Source of the DNA: Streptomyces griseomycini
GTDB lineage: Bacteria > Actinomycetota > Actinomycetes > Streptomycetales > Streptomycetaceae
Length of the DNA: 64,000 nt
Assembly (NCBI RefSeq): GCF_014203535.1
Contig: NZ_JACHJI010000006.1
Location: 434,001 to 498,000 of the forward strand
Direction of reading: 5' to 3'
The notes below the pieces were generated by a model, which was given only the letters and a program-made list of their open reading frames with translations, was not told the origin of the DNA and did not search any database. Positions within the stretch are counted from its first letter, which is position 1; the number at the start of each line of letters is the position of its first letter. The position numbers and the translations under genes were made by a program. Of this stretch, positions 24,959 through 32,873 are shown piece by piece.

Positions 24959-25719
24959 GCCGGGGTCCCCAGGTCGCGGGTGAGGTCGAGGCCGAGCAGC
25001 CGGTCCGCGTAGGCGTACGTCTCGAAGCGAGCGCCGTCCGCCAGGTCCGGGGCGGTCGCCACCGCGTGCAGGACGCGGAGCACGCCGGCCGCGTCCAGAT
25101 CGTCCTCCCACGCGGCCCGCAGGTCCGCACGCACCCGGTCGGGGATGGGGCGTGAGGGCCGGCGCGCCCAGGCGGCGACCGCGCGGCGCCACCGGGCGAG
25201 GGTGTCGCCGGCGTCGCCCAGGTCGGCCGTGCCGACCCGCAGGGGGGTGCTTCTGGGAGGCGCGAGCAGGGCGAGGCGCAGCACGGCGGGGTCGGTGTCG
25301 CCGGGCGGGGCGGCGGTCTCCCAGTGGACGGGGGCCGCGGCGACGCGCACTCCGTCGGGTTCCGCTCCGTCCTCGCTCACCACGTGCAGGATCTGTGCCT
25401 CGCCCAGGCCGGTGTCCGCCTCCCGGCCGTCCTCGAAGGGCCGGACGCCGAGGGCCGCGCCCGCCGCGCGCAGTTGCGCCTGCTGCCGCTCGCCGGTGAG
25501 CAGCGCCCACACCGGCGTGCCGCCGAGCTCCAGGGCGCGCACGAGCAGGTCGGCGACGAGCAGCACACGCAGGTCCGTCGGGTCGGACCCGCACGTGTGG
25601 GCCTGGACGCGGGTCAGGCCCCGCCGGGCGGGGGCGGCGTCCACGAGTCGGCCGGTCCGGGCGTCGGTGATGCGCAGCACGAGGCGAGCGTAGGCGCGCG
25701 GGCGGTCGGACGCGGGCAT
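24955..25719 (-). CDS. Degenerate CysRS/MshC-like protein of unknown function
   Basis: 254 aa. The first 60 residues (LRITDARTGRLVDAAP then HTCGSDPTDLRVLLVADLLVRALELGG) resemble the opening of cysteinyl-tRNA synthetase and the mycothiol ligase MshC, where a zinc Cys and HIGH motif belong; here TCGSDPTDLR replaces them and no HIGH or KMSKS is present. The C terminus (about 205-250, AAWEDDLDAAGVLRVLHAVA and YAYADRLLGLDL) resembles the CysRS helical region. It is much shorter than MshC (about 410 aa). I infer a catalytically dead or repurposed paralogue. It is coupled by a 4-nt overlap to sixA. The start may be ATG 25719 or GTG 25680; the latter follows a TACGCT box. Confidence 0.6.
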   Translation of the reverse strand: MPASDRPRAYARLVLRITDARTGRLVDAAPARRGLTRVQAHTCGSDPTDLRVLLVADLLVRALELGGTPVWALLTGERQQAQLRAAGAALGVRPFEDGREADTGLGEAQILHVVSEDGAEPDGVRVAAAPVHWETAAPPGDTDPAVLRLALLAPPRSTPLRVGTADLGDAGDTLARWRRAVAAWARRPSRPIPDRVRADLRAAWEDDLDAAGVLRVLHAVATAPDLADGARFETYAYADRLLGLDLTRDLGTPA

Positions 25720-25726
25720 CTCGCAC

Positions 25727-25780
25727 GCTTTCGGGCCGCCGTGGCGGACCGGCGCCCGGCTTTCGGGCCGCCGTGGCGGA
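25727..25780. repeat. 22-bp perfect direct repeat with internal dyad
   Basis: Two identical 22-bp units, 25727-25748 and 25759-25780, are separated by 10 bp just upstream of the CysRS/MshC-like gene. Each contains CCGCCGTGGCGG, itself an inverted repeat, so tandem hairpins could form. They may be protein-binding sites for the upstream promoter or part of the btuD 3' terminator region. Confidence 0.6.
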
Positions 25781-25892
25781 TCCGGGTGCCCGGTGCCCCC
25801 CCGGAGGCCGGGCACGGTCCGCCGCCCCGGTCCGCCGGGCGGCCCCCGCGGCACCGCGAGCCGTCCCTCCGGTGTCCCTTCTTCTCCCGTCC

Positions 25893-26708
25893 TCAGTCCA
25901 CCGTCCCCAGGAACCGCACATGCGGCCTCCCCTCCGCCCCCTCCCTGTCGACGGCGGCCCGCACCCCGTACACGTCCGCGATGAGCCGTTCCGTGAGGAC
26001 CTCGCCGACGGGCCCGGCCGCCACGACGCGGCCCCCGCTCAGGACGACGACCCGGTCGCAGTGCATCGCCGCCAGGTTGAGGTCGTGCAGGGCGACGACG
26101 GTGGTCAGCGGGAGGCCGGCGACCAGGGTGAGCAGGGCGAGCTGGTGGCGGATGTCGAGGTGGTTCGTGGGTTCGTCGAGGAGGAGCTCGCGGGGCTCCT
26201 GGGCGAGTGCGCGGGCGATCTGCACCCGCTGGCGCTCGCCGCCGGACAGGGTGTGCCAGGGCTGGTCGGCGCGGTCGGTCAGACCGGTGCGGGCCAGGGC
26301 GTCGCGCACGGCCCGCTCGTCGTCGGCGGAGGCGGGCGCGAAGGCGCGTCGGTGCGGGACGCGGCCCAGCCGTACGACGTCCAGGACCGTCAACGCGACC
26401 TGGGTGTCCGCTTGCTGTTCGACCACGGCGAGCCGGCGGGCGACCGTGCGGCGGGGCAGGTCGGCCAGCGGGGTGCCGTCGAGGGTGACGATCCCGGCCG
26501 TCGGTGTGAGCAGCCCGGCGAGCAGCCGCAGCAGGGTGGACTTGCCCGAGCCGTTGGGGCCGAGGAGACCGACGGTCGAGCCGGGCCGGGGCGCGAGGCC
26601 GACGCCGTCGAGGATGAGGCGGCCGTCGGCGCACCGGGTGACCCGCTCGGCCCGCAGTCCCGCGGGGGCCGTGTCCCGGTCCGCCTCCGGGCGGAACGTG
26701 TCCGTCAT
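25893..26708 (-). CDS. btuD: Cobalamin ABC transporter ATP-binding protein
   Basis: 271 aa FecE/BtuD-type ATPase: Walker A LLGPNGSGKSTLLRLLAG, signature LSGGERQRVQIARALAQ, Walker B ELLLDEPTNHLD, H-loop VVALHDLNLA. Its ATG (26708) overlaps the permease stop by four bases, and the permease overlaps the binding protein likewise, making one tightly coupled operon. The corrinoid assignment comes from the riboswitch upstream of the operon, since the ATPase itself is similar in haem and siderophore systems. Confidence 0.88.
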   Translation of the reverse strand: MTDTFRPEADRDTAPAGLRAERVTRCADGRLILDGVGLAPRPGSTVGLLGPNGSGKSTLLRLLAGLLTPTAGIVTLDGTPLADLPRRTVARRLAVVEQQADTQVALTVLDVVRLGRVPHRRAFAPASADDERAVRDALARTGLTDRADQPWHTLSGGERQRVQIARALAQEPRELLLDEPTNHLDIRHQLALLTLVAGLPLTTVVALHDLNLAAMHCDRVVVLSGGRVVAAGPVGEVLTERLIADVYGVRAAVDREGAEGRPHVRFLGTVD

Positions 26709-27718
26709 CGCGCCCCCCTCGTGCGGTACAGCACCAGCACGAACGCCGGTACGCCGATCAGCGAGGTCACGACGCCCACGGGCACCTCCTGCGGGTCGAG
26801 GACGGTGCGGGCCAGGGTGTCCGCCCACACCATGAACACCGCGCCGGCCAGTCCGGCGGCCGGCAGCAGCCGGGTGTGGCCGGAGCCGGCCAGGGCGCGG
26901 GCGGCGTGCGGCAGGACGAGACCGACGAAGCCGATCGCCCCGGCCGAGCTCACCAGGGCCGCCGTGAGCAGGGCGGTGGCGCACAGCAGCACGAGGCGGG
27001 TGCGGGCCACGAAGACGCCGAGGGCGGCTGCCGCGTCGGGGCCGAAGGCGAAGGCGTCGAGGGTGCGGGCGTGGGCCAGGCACACCGCCAGCGTCACGGC
27101 CAGCACGGCCGCGCACAGCCACACGTCGGTCCAGCCGGCCCCGCCGAGCGAGCCGAGCAGCCAGAACAGCACGCCCCGGGTGGTCTCGGCGTCGGCGGTG
27201 GTCAGCACGATGAAGGAGGTGAGCGCGGAGAACAGCTGCATGGCGGCGACGCCCGCGAGCACGACCCGGTCGGTGGTGCCGCCGAGGATGTGGCTGAGCA
27301 GCAGCACCAGCGCGAAGGAGACCAGCGCGCCCACGAACGCGCCCGCGGACAGGGAGACAGCGCCGCCGCCGGCCCCCAGCACGACCACGGCGACCGCTCC
27401 GGTGGAAGCGCCCGAGGAGACGCCGAGGACGAACGGGTCGGCGAGCGGGTTGCGCAGCAGCGACTGCATCACCGCACCGCACACCGCGAGCCCGGCGCCG
27501 CAGACCGCCGCGAGGAGGGCGCGCGGCAGTCGCAGCTGCCACACGATGCCGTCCCGGACCGGCGTCAGGTCCGAGGTGCCGAGGCCGAGGCGGGCCGCCA
27601 CGACGGACCACACGTCGCCGACGCGGATGTCGGCCGGGCCGACGGTGACGGCCGCCGCGAGGGAGAGGACCAGTGCGAGTGCCCCGGCCGCGCCGAGCGC
27701 GAGCCCGCGCGGACTCAC
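26705..27718 (-). CDS. btuC: Cobalamin ABC transporter permease (FecCD/BtuC family)
   Basis: 337 aa, about nine to ten hydrophobic helices as in BtuC/FecCD permeases, with the family motif RLPRALLAAVCGAGLAVCG and GFVGLVLPHAAR. The GTG start at 27718 overlaps the stop of the binding-protein gene (GTGA). It forms the membrane channel for the substrate delivered by the lipoprotein encoded upstream. Specificity for cobalamin is inferred from the riboswitch. Confidence 0.88.
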   Translation of the reverse strand: MSPRGLALGAAGALALVLSLAAAVTVGPADIRVGDVWSVVAARLGLGTSDLTPVRDGIVWQLRLPRALLAAVCGAGLAVCGAVMQSLLRNPLADPFVLGVSSGASTGAVAVVVLGAGGGAVSLSAGAFVGALVSFALVLLLSHILGGTTDRVVLAGVAAMQLFSALTSFIVLTTADAETTRGVLFWLLGSLGGAGWTDVWLCAAVLAVTLAVCLAHARTLDAFAFGPDAAAALGVFVARTRLVLLCATALLTAALVSSAGAIGFVGLVLPHAARALAGSGHTRLLPAAGLAGAVFMVWADTLARTVLDPQEVPVGVVTSLIGVPAFVLVLYRTRGAR

Positions 27719-28737
27719 TCGGCCGGCCCGAACGCGCGCAGCCCCGCGGCGACCCGTTCCACGCCCTCGACGGTGCGGACGGTCGGGTTCATGGCCTGCC
27801 CGCTCAGCAGCACGTACCGCTTGCGCCGGACCGCGTCCATGGTCCTGGTGACGGGATGGGATTCCAGGAACGCGATCTTCCGCTCGGCCGTCTCCGCGGT
27901 CTGGGACCTGCGCGTGAGGTCGCCGATGACGAGCACGTCGGGGTCGCGGTCGGCGACCGTCTCCCAGTTGATCTGCGGCCACTCCTCGTGCGTGTCGTCG
28001 AAGACGTTCTTCGCGCCGAGGGCGCGGGTGATGATCCCGGGGGCGCCGCAGCAGCCCGCCATGTAGGGCGACTCGGAGTTCGCGAACCAGTAGAGGAGCG
28101 TCACGCCGGAGGCGTCGACGTCCGACACCGCCCGCGCCATGCGCTTCTCGAGCGACGCCACCAGTTCCTCCCCGCGCTTCTCGACTCCGAACACGGCCGC
28201 CAGGTCGCGGACTTCGCGGTACACGGCGTCCATGCCGAGCGCCGTGGCACGGGTGCCGTCCCCGTCCCCGGTGTTGTCCTTGCCGACGCAGTCGGAGGGG
28301 GAGACGTAGGTGGGCACACCGAGTTGCTCGAACCGGTCCCGGGTGGCGACCCCGCCCTTCCCGAGGGTGGAGACGAAGGACGCCGCGACGAAGTCGGGAC
28401 CGGCGTCCAGGACCCGTTCGAAGGACGGGCTGCCGTCGGCGATCCGGGGCACCTCGGCGTTCGCCTTCTCCAGTCCCTCCATCACGGGGTCGGTCCAGGT
28501 GGCCGTCCCGGCCATGCGGTCGGCGAGGCCGAGGGAGAGCATGATCTCCGTCGTGCCCTGGTCGAGGGAGACGGCGCGCTGCGGCGGCTCCTGCACACGG
28601 ACGGTCCGGCCGCAGTTGTCGAGGGTGACGGCGGCCCGCGCACCGGGCGCGCCGGTGTCACCGCAGGCGGTCAGGGCCAGGGACGCGGCCGCGAGCAGGG
28701 CGGCGGCACGAGCAGGGCGTGCGAGGGGCACGGACAC
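27715..28737 (-). CDS. btuF: Cobalamin-binding lipoprotein (periplasmic-binding-protein-like)
   Basis: 340 aa. GTG 28737 begins a short signal peptide ending in the lipobox LTAC (Cys25), so it is lipid-anchored outside the membrane. A class III binding fold (Fe3+/B12 type) follows, with two lobes around residues 45-160 and 190-335 and the familiar PQRAVSLDQGTTEIML start. A GCCGAPG segment with two adjacent cysteines is distinctive. It is the first gene of btuFCD, controlled by the cobalamin riboswitch immediately upstream. Confidence 0.87.
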   Translation of the reverse strand: MSVPLARPARAAALLAAASLALTACGDTGAPGARAAVTLDNCGRTVRVQEPPQRAVSLDQGTTEIMLSLGLADRMAGTATWTDPVMEGLEKANAEVPRIADGSPSFERVLDAGPDFVAASFVSTLGKGGVATRDRFEQLGVPTYVSPSDCVGKDNTGDGDGTRATALGMDAVYREVRDLAAVFGVEKRGEELVASLEKRMARAVSDVDASGVTLLYWFANSESPYMAGCCGAPGIITRALGAKNVFDDTHEEWPQINWETVADRDPDVLVIGDLTRRSQTAETAERKIAFLESHPVTRTMDAVRRKRYVLLSGQAMNPTVRTVEGVERVAAGLRAFGPAE

Positions 28738-28799
28738 CAGTCCTCTGTCGTCGAGGGCTCGAACGCGGAGCCCGGTCGTACGGTGCTCCCCCGCCGCCT

Positions 28800-28992
28800 C
28801 GTCGGGCCGCGGGGGCCGCCAGCAGGTCTTCGGACTCGGGTTCGTCCGGATCGGGGCGCCTTCCCGGACGGTGTGTCGCCGTCCAGTGGCCGAGGCCCCG
28901 CCCGTCCCCCTCACCGCTGCGCGTCAGTTCCGGATTCGCACCGGATTCCCTGACCCACGTACATGGGTTCGACTGGCGTCGGCAAGCTATCA
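28800..28992 (-). promoter_or_regulatory. Cobalamin riboswitch upstream of btuFCD
   Basis: On the minus strand the leader contains the class-I cobalamin riboswitch landmarks in order: a GGAATCCGGTGCGAATCCGG core followed by AACTGACGCGCAGCGGTGA (around 28918-28955), a variable arm, then the B12-box AGTCCGAAGACCTGCTGGC (about 28835-28818). When B12 is plentiful the element should shut off the transporter. The 336-bp gene-free gap is mostly filled by it; the remaining 63 bp to btuF should hold the expression platform. Confidence 0.9.
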
Positions 28993-29073
28993 CGGCGAGG
29001 GGCGGGAATCGTCCGGCGCCCTGGGGCGTTGTGCCGGGGAGCAGCTCTTTCACGACCCCCCGGGAGGCCGACT

Positions 29074-29481
29074 GTGCACGGCGACGACGCGACGGTCCGC
29101 AAGATCCTCACCGAGCTCGGCGACACCTGGGCCGTGGTGGGCCTGTCGTCGAACCGGCAGCGCGCGGCGTACGGCGTCGCCCAGGTGCTGCAGCGCTTCG
29201 GCAAGCGCGTGGTGCCGGTGCACCCGAAGGCCGAGACGGTGCACGGCGAACGGGGTTACGCCTCGCTCGCGGACATCCCCTTCGACGTGGACGTCGTGGA
29301 CGTGTTCGTCAACAGCGACCTGGCCGGAGCCGTCGCGGACGAGGCGGTGGCCAAGGGCGCCGACGCGGTGTGGTTCCAGCTCGACGTCATCGACGAGGCG
29401 GCCTACGAGCGCACCCGCGCGGCGGGCCTGGAGATGGTCATGGACCGCTGTCCGGCGATCGAGATACCCCGGCTCCGCTAG
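29074..29481 (+). CDS. CoA-binding domain protein (YccU-like)
   Basis: 135 aa, a single CoA_binding Rossmann domain: AVVGLSSNRQRAAYGVAQVLQ, VVPVHPKAET, FVNSDLAGAV and VWFQLDVIDEAA are the usual blocks. It corresponds to free-standing YccU-type proteins of unknown function that bind CoA or a related nucleotide. GTG 29074 has GGGAGG six to seven bases upstream. It diverges from the B12 operon, but its promoter region is separate and it has no riboswitch of its own. Confidence 0.88.
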   Translation: MHGDDATVRKILTELGDTWAVVGLSSNRQRAAYGVAQVLQRFGKRVVPVHPKAETVHGERGYASLADIPFDVDVVDVFVNSDLAGAVADEAVAKGADAVWFQLDVIDEAAYERTRAAGLEMVMDRCPAIEIPRLR

Positions 29482-29530
29482 GGTCTGCCGCCTGTCCGGA
29501 GGAGGGGCCCTGTACGGCCCGAGGTCCTGT

Positions 29531-29556
29531 GCGGCGCGGTGCCGCGCCGCCATAAT
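29531..29556 (+). promoter_or_regulatory. pobA -10 box (CATAAT) with adjoining palindrome
   Basis: CATAAT (29551-29556) lies six bases before ATG 29563, suggesting a leaderless message. GCGGCGCGG and CCGCGCCGC (29531-29539, 29542-29550) form a 9-bp inverted repeat that abuts it in the spacer, where a repressor would block transcription. Confidence 0.5.
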
Positions 29557-29562
29557 GACCCG

Positions 29563-30786
29563 ATGGACCAGGCCGCCTCCCCCTCCGACTCGCCTTCCGG
29601 GCAACGCTTTCCGGTCGTCGTCGTGGGCGCCGGACCCGCCGGGCTCACCGTCGGGAACATCCTGCGGGCGGCCGGCCTGGACTGCCTGGTCCTGGAGGCC
29701 GAGACCCGGGAGTTCGTCGAGCGGCGGCCCCGCGCCGGCGTGATCGAGGAACGGGCGGTGCGCGGTCTGGAACGGCGGGGCCTCGCGCGGAACCTGCTGG
29801 AGCGGGCGGAGCTGCACACCGCGTGCGAGTTCCGCTTCGACGGGGAGCGGTACCGGTTCCCCTACCAGGAGCTGACGGGGAGTCACCACTGGGTCTATCC
29901 GCAGCCGTTGCTGGTGACGGACCTGGTGCGCGAGTACGCGGACGTCCGCGGCGGCCGGATCCGGTTCGGCGTGCGCGACGTGCGGCTGCACGATCTGGAC
30001 GGCGACCGGCCGTCGGTGTCGTACGTCTGCCCGGAGACCGGACGGCGGCAGGCCGTCGGGTGCGACTTCGTCGCGGGATGCGACGGCGCCCGCGGGGTGA
30101 CCAGGACCTTCGTCGCGCCGGAGCGGGCCCGCGTCGCACGGCACGACTACGGCATCGGCTGGCTGGCCCTGCTCGCCGAGGCGCCGCCGTCCGCCGACTG
30201 CGTGCTGTTCGGCTGCCATCCGGACGGCTTCGCCGGGCAGATGCCCCGCAGCCCCGAGGTGACCCGCTACTACCTCCAGTGCCCGCCCGGCGACGACCCG
30301 GACGACTGGCCGCACGAGCGCGTCTGGGCACAGCTGCGGCGCCGGCTCGGGGCGGCCGGGGCGGCCCCGCCGACCGAGGGGCCGCTGATCGAGAAGCGCG
30401 TGCTGGACATGCACGACTACGTCACCGAGCCGATGGCGTTCGGGCGGCTCTTCCTGGCCGGGGACGCGGCCCACCTGGTCGCGCCGATCGCCGCCAAGGG
30501 CATGAACCTCGCCCTGCACGACGCCTTCCTGCTCGGGGACGCGCTGGCCGCCCGGCTCACGAAGGGCGACGGCGGCGAACTGGCCGGCTACTCGGCGGCC
30601 TGCCTGCGACGCGTGTGGGACTACCAGGAGTTCTCGCAGTGGCTGTCCGAGCTGTACCACGGCGCCGCGGCGAAGGACCCGTTCCGCGCCGGCACCACGC
30701 TCGCCCGGCTGCGCCGGCTGTTCACCTCCCCCAGCGCCGCCGCCGCCTTCGCGGAGCAGTACCTGGGCACGGCCGCGCGGTACTGA
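29563..30786 (+). CDS. pobA: 4-Hydroxybenzoate 3-monooxygenase
   Basis: 407 aa class A flavoprotein hydroxylase. FAD motifs: GAGPAGLTVGNIL at the N terminus, the CDGARG NAD(P)H/FAD motif, and GDAAHLVAPIAAKGMNLALHD. Residue patterns such as RRPRAGVIE and the length (about 395-410 aa) fit PobA, which turns 4-hydroxybenzoate into protocatechuate for the beta-ketoadipate pathway. No pca genes or PobR are adjacent; the nearest regulator, at 30793, is an ArsR protein facing it. It is a single gene with its own promoter. Confidence 0.9.
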   Translation: MDQAASPSDSPSGQRFPVVVVGAGPAGLTVGNILRAAGLDCLVLEAETREFVERRPRAGVIEERAVRGLERRGLARNLLERAELHTACEFRFDGERYRFPYQELTGSHHWVYPQPLLVTDLVREYADVRGGRIRFGVRDVRLHDLDGDRPSVSYVCPETGRRQAVGCDFVAGCDGARGVTRTFVAPERARVARHDYGIGWLALLAEAPPSADCVLFGCHPDGFAGQMPRSPEVTRYYLQCPPGDDPDDWPHERVWAQLRRRLGAAGAAPPTEGPLIEKRVLDMHDYVTEPMAFGRLFLAGDAAHLVAPIAAKGMNLALHDAFLLGDALAARLTKGDGGELAGYSAACLRRVWDYQEFSQWLSELYHGAAAKDPFRAGTTLARLRRLFTSPSAAAAFAEQYLGTAARY

Positions 30787-30792
30787 GCCCCG

Positions 30793-31152
30793 TCAGTCGT
30801 GCGGCGGCCGGCCGTCGAGCCGGTGGCCGGCCACGTTCAGCGCCTCGTCCACCAGGCGGCGCAGATGGCCGTCGCGCAGGGAGTAGACCACCCGGCGGCC
30901 CTCCTTGCGCGTGTCCACCAGCCCCGCGAGGCGCAGCCGCGCCAGATGCTGGCTGACCGCCGGCCGCGCCGCGCCGCACGCCTCGGTGAGCGTGGTGACG
31001 TCGGCCTCGCCGCCGGTCAGGGCGTGCAGCAGGGCCAGCCGGGTGCGGTCGCCGAGCAGCGCGAGGAGTTCCGCCGCGAGCGCGAACTGCTCCTCGCCCG
31101 GAGTGCGTGGGTGCGCATCCTGCGCAGGTGACAGGTGCATGCGTGCGCTCAT
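30793..31152 (-). CDS. ArsR/SmtB-family metalloregulator
   Basis: 119 aa winged-helix repressor: LALLGDRTRLALLHALTG, LTEACGAARPAVSQHLARLRLAGLV, RKEGRRVVYSLRDGHLRRLV. C-terminal H/D residues (DGHLRRLVDEAL, AGHRLDGRPPHD) could form an alpha5-type metal site as in CzrA/SmtB, while Cys is limited to EACGA. The start ATG 31152 follows CATTAT by six bases. It is divergent from a cation diffusion facilitator, the classic repressor-exporter pair for Zn, Co or Ni. Confidence 0.92.
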   Translation of the reverse strand: MSARMHLSPAQDAHPRTPGEEQFALAAELLALLGDRTRLALLHALTGGEADVTTLTEACGAARPAVSQHLARLRLAGLVDTRKEGRRVVYSLRDGHLRRLVDEALNVAGHRLDGRPPHD

Positions 31153-31164
31153 ACGCACATAATG
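31140..31164 (-). promoter_or_regulatory. ArsR gene -10 box and probable operator
   Basis: The -10 box CATTAT (31164-31159) precedes the start by six bases. The inverted repeat TGCGT-N8-ACGCA (31140-31144, 31153-31157) covers the start, where an ArsR dimer could bind and repress both divergent genes. Confidence 0.5.
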
Positions 31165-31213
31165 GCTCCCTGGGTGCCACCACGTCCACCCCGCGCACCG
31201 GAAGGGGACCCGC

Positions 31214-32269
31214 ATGAGCCGGCAGCACGCACACCACCACGAGCCCGGACCGGAGCACGGGCACGACCACCCGCACCCCCGCGCGTCCCTGCGCCACCGC
31301 CTCGCCCACCTCCTCACCCCCCACTCCCACGAGAGCGCCGGCAGAGTCGACTCCGCCCTGGAGTCCTCCGCCCGCGGCCTGCGCGCGCTGTGGGTCTCGC
31401 TGGCGGTGCTCGGCGTGACCGCGCTGGCGCAGGCGGCCGTGGTGGTCGCCTCGGGATCGGTGGCGCTGCTCGGCGACACGGTGCACAACGCGGCGGACGC
31501 GCTCACCGCCGTACCGCTGGGCATCGCCTTCGTCCTGGGGAGGCGCGCCGCCACCCGCCGCTTCACCTACGGCTACGGGCGGGCCGAGGACCTGGCCGGC
31601 GTCGCCGTCGTGCTGACCATCGCCGCCTCCGCGGCCTTCGCCGGCTGGACCGCGCTCGGCCGGCTCCTCGACCCGCGCCCCGTCGAGCACGTGCCGGCGG
31701 TCGCCGTCGCGGCGCTCGTCGGGTTCGCGGGCAACGAGTGGGTGGCCCGGTACCGCATCCGCGTCGGGCGTGCCATCGGCTCGGCCGCGCTGGTCGCCGA
31801 CGGACTGCACGCCCGCACGGACGGGTTCACCTCGCTGGCCGTGCTGCTGGGCGCCGGCGGCGCGGCCCTCGGGTGGCGGTTCGCGGACCCGGTCGTGGGG
31901 CTGGCGATCACCGCGGCGATCGCGCTGGTCCTGCGGGACGCCGCGCGGGAGGTGTTCCGGCGGGTGATGGACGCCGTCGACCCGGCGCTGGTCGACCGGG
32001 CCGAGCGGGCGCTGGCGCGGGTTCCGGGGGTGCGCGGGGTGGGCGAGCTGCGGCTGCGCTGGATCGGTCACCGGCTGCGCGCGGAGGTGGCGGTCGTGGT
32101 GGACGGCGGGGCGACGGTGCGCGAGGCCCACCGCATCGCGGTCGACGCGGAACACGCCCTGCTGCACGCCGTACCGCGCCTCACCGCGGCCCTGGTCCAC
32201 GCCGATCCGGAACCGGTGCCGGGCGAGACGGATCCGCACCTGGCCCTGGCCCACCACGCGGCGGGGTGA
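31214..32269 (+). CDS. Cation diffusion facilitator (CDF) metal exporter
   Basis: 351 aa. A His-rich N terminus (HAHHHEP, HGHDHPH) is followed by six transmembrane helices (about 55-240) and a cytosolic C-terminal ferredoxin-like domain. The intramembrane metal site is GDTVHNAADA in helix II and ADGLHARTDGF in helix V, the H/D pairs typical of Zn2+ or Co2+ transporters. It exports metal by proton exchange and is probably derepressed by the divergent ArsR protein. Confidence 0.93.
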   Translation: MSRQHAHHHEPGPEHGHDHPHPRASLRHRLAHLLTPHSHESAGRVDSALESSARGLRALWVSLAVLGVTALAQAAVVVASGSVALLGDTVHNAADALTAVPLGIAFVLGRRAATRRFTYGYGRAEDLAGVAVVLTIAASAAFAGWTALGRLLDPRPVEHVPAVAVAALVGFAGNEWVARYRIRVGRAIGSAALVADGLHARTDGFTSLAVLLGAGGAALGWRFADPVVGLAITAAIALVLRDAAREVFRRVMDAVDPALVDRAERALARVPGVRGVGELRLRWIGHRLRAEVAVVVDGGATVREAHRIAVDAEHALLHAVPRLTAALVHADPEPVPGETDPHLALAHHAAG

Positions 32270-32272
32270 CCG

Positions 32273-32830
32273 TCAGGCCACGCCCAGCCCCTCCAGTACG
32301 ACCGCTCCCGGCAGCTCCGCGAACGCCTTGCCCGGCACCAGCAGTTTGCCCCGGCGCCGGCCGCTGCCCACGAGCACGTACGGCAGGTCGACGACGGCCG
32401 CGTCCACCAGCACCGGCCAGTCGCCGGGCAGCCCGATCGGGGTGATGCCGCCGTACTCCATGCCGGTCTCCCCCGTCGCCGTGTCCATCGGGGCGAAGGA
32501 CGCCTTGCGGGCGCCGAGCCGGCGGCGCACGACCCCGTTGACGTCGACCCGGGTGGTGGACAGCACCACGCAGGCGGCCAGCGTGCTCTCGCCGCCGCGC
32601 CTGCCCGCGACCACCACGCAGTTCGCCGACCGCTCCAGCAGCTCCCGGCCGTAGTGCTCCACGAAGACGGCGGTGTCGGCCCAGCGCGGGTCGGTGTCGA
32701 CGTAGAGGATCTGCTCGGCGGGGACGCTGCCGCTCCAGCCGCGGACGGCGCCGGCCACCGCGGGGATGAGCTCGTCGAGGCGGTCGGGGGCGGGGGTGGC
32801 GTGGTCGAAGTCTCCGATGGGTGCGCGCAT
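32273..32830 (-). CDS. YbaK/ProX-type aminoacyl-tRNA deacylase
   Basis: 185 aa with a YbaK/EbsC-like editing domain (about 45-180). The conserved Lys is in RLGARKASFAPMDTATGETGMEYGGITPIGLP; the GxxPxG-type loop GGITPIG is also visible. Relatives hydrolyse mischarged tRNAs such as Ala- or Cys-tRNA(Pro). It is 43 bp downstream of the XRE-cupin gene in the same orientation, so the two are probably co-transcribed, a pairing that suggests an amino-acid stress function. Confidence 0.86.
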   Translation of the reverse strand: MRAPIGDFDHATPAPDRLDELIPAVAGAVRGWSGSVPAEQILYVDTDPRWADTAVFVEHYGRELLERSANCVVVAGRRGGESTLAACVVLSTTRVDVNGVVRRRLGARKASFAPMDTATGETGMEYGGITPIGLPGDWPVLVDAAVVDLPYVLVGSGRRRGKLLVPGKAFAELPGAVVLEGLGVA

Positions 32831-32873
32831 GGCCGCACCGTAACAGCCGTTCCGCGGCCGCCCGAGGGGCGTC

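Noticed and set aside
25727-25780. 22-bp repeats as phage attachment sites or IS ends
   Set aside because: No integrase, transposase or cargo lies between or beside them; the spacing is only 10 bp.
28955-28980. GGTTCGACT resembling a tRNA T-loop
   Set aside because: It lies in the cobalamin riboswitch leader and no acceptor, D or anticodon arms can be built around it.
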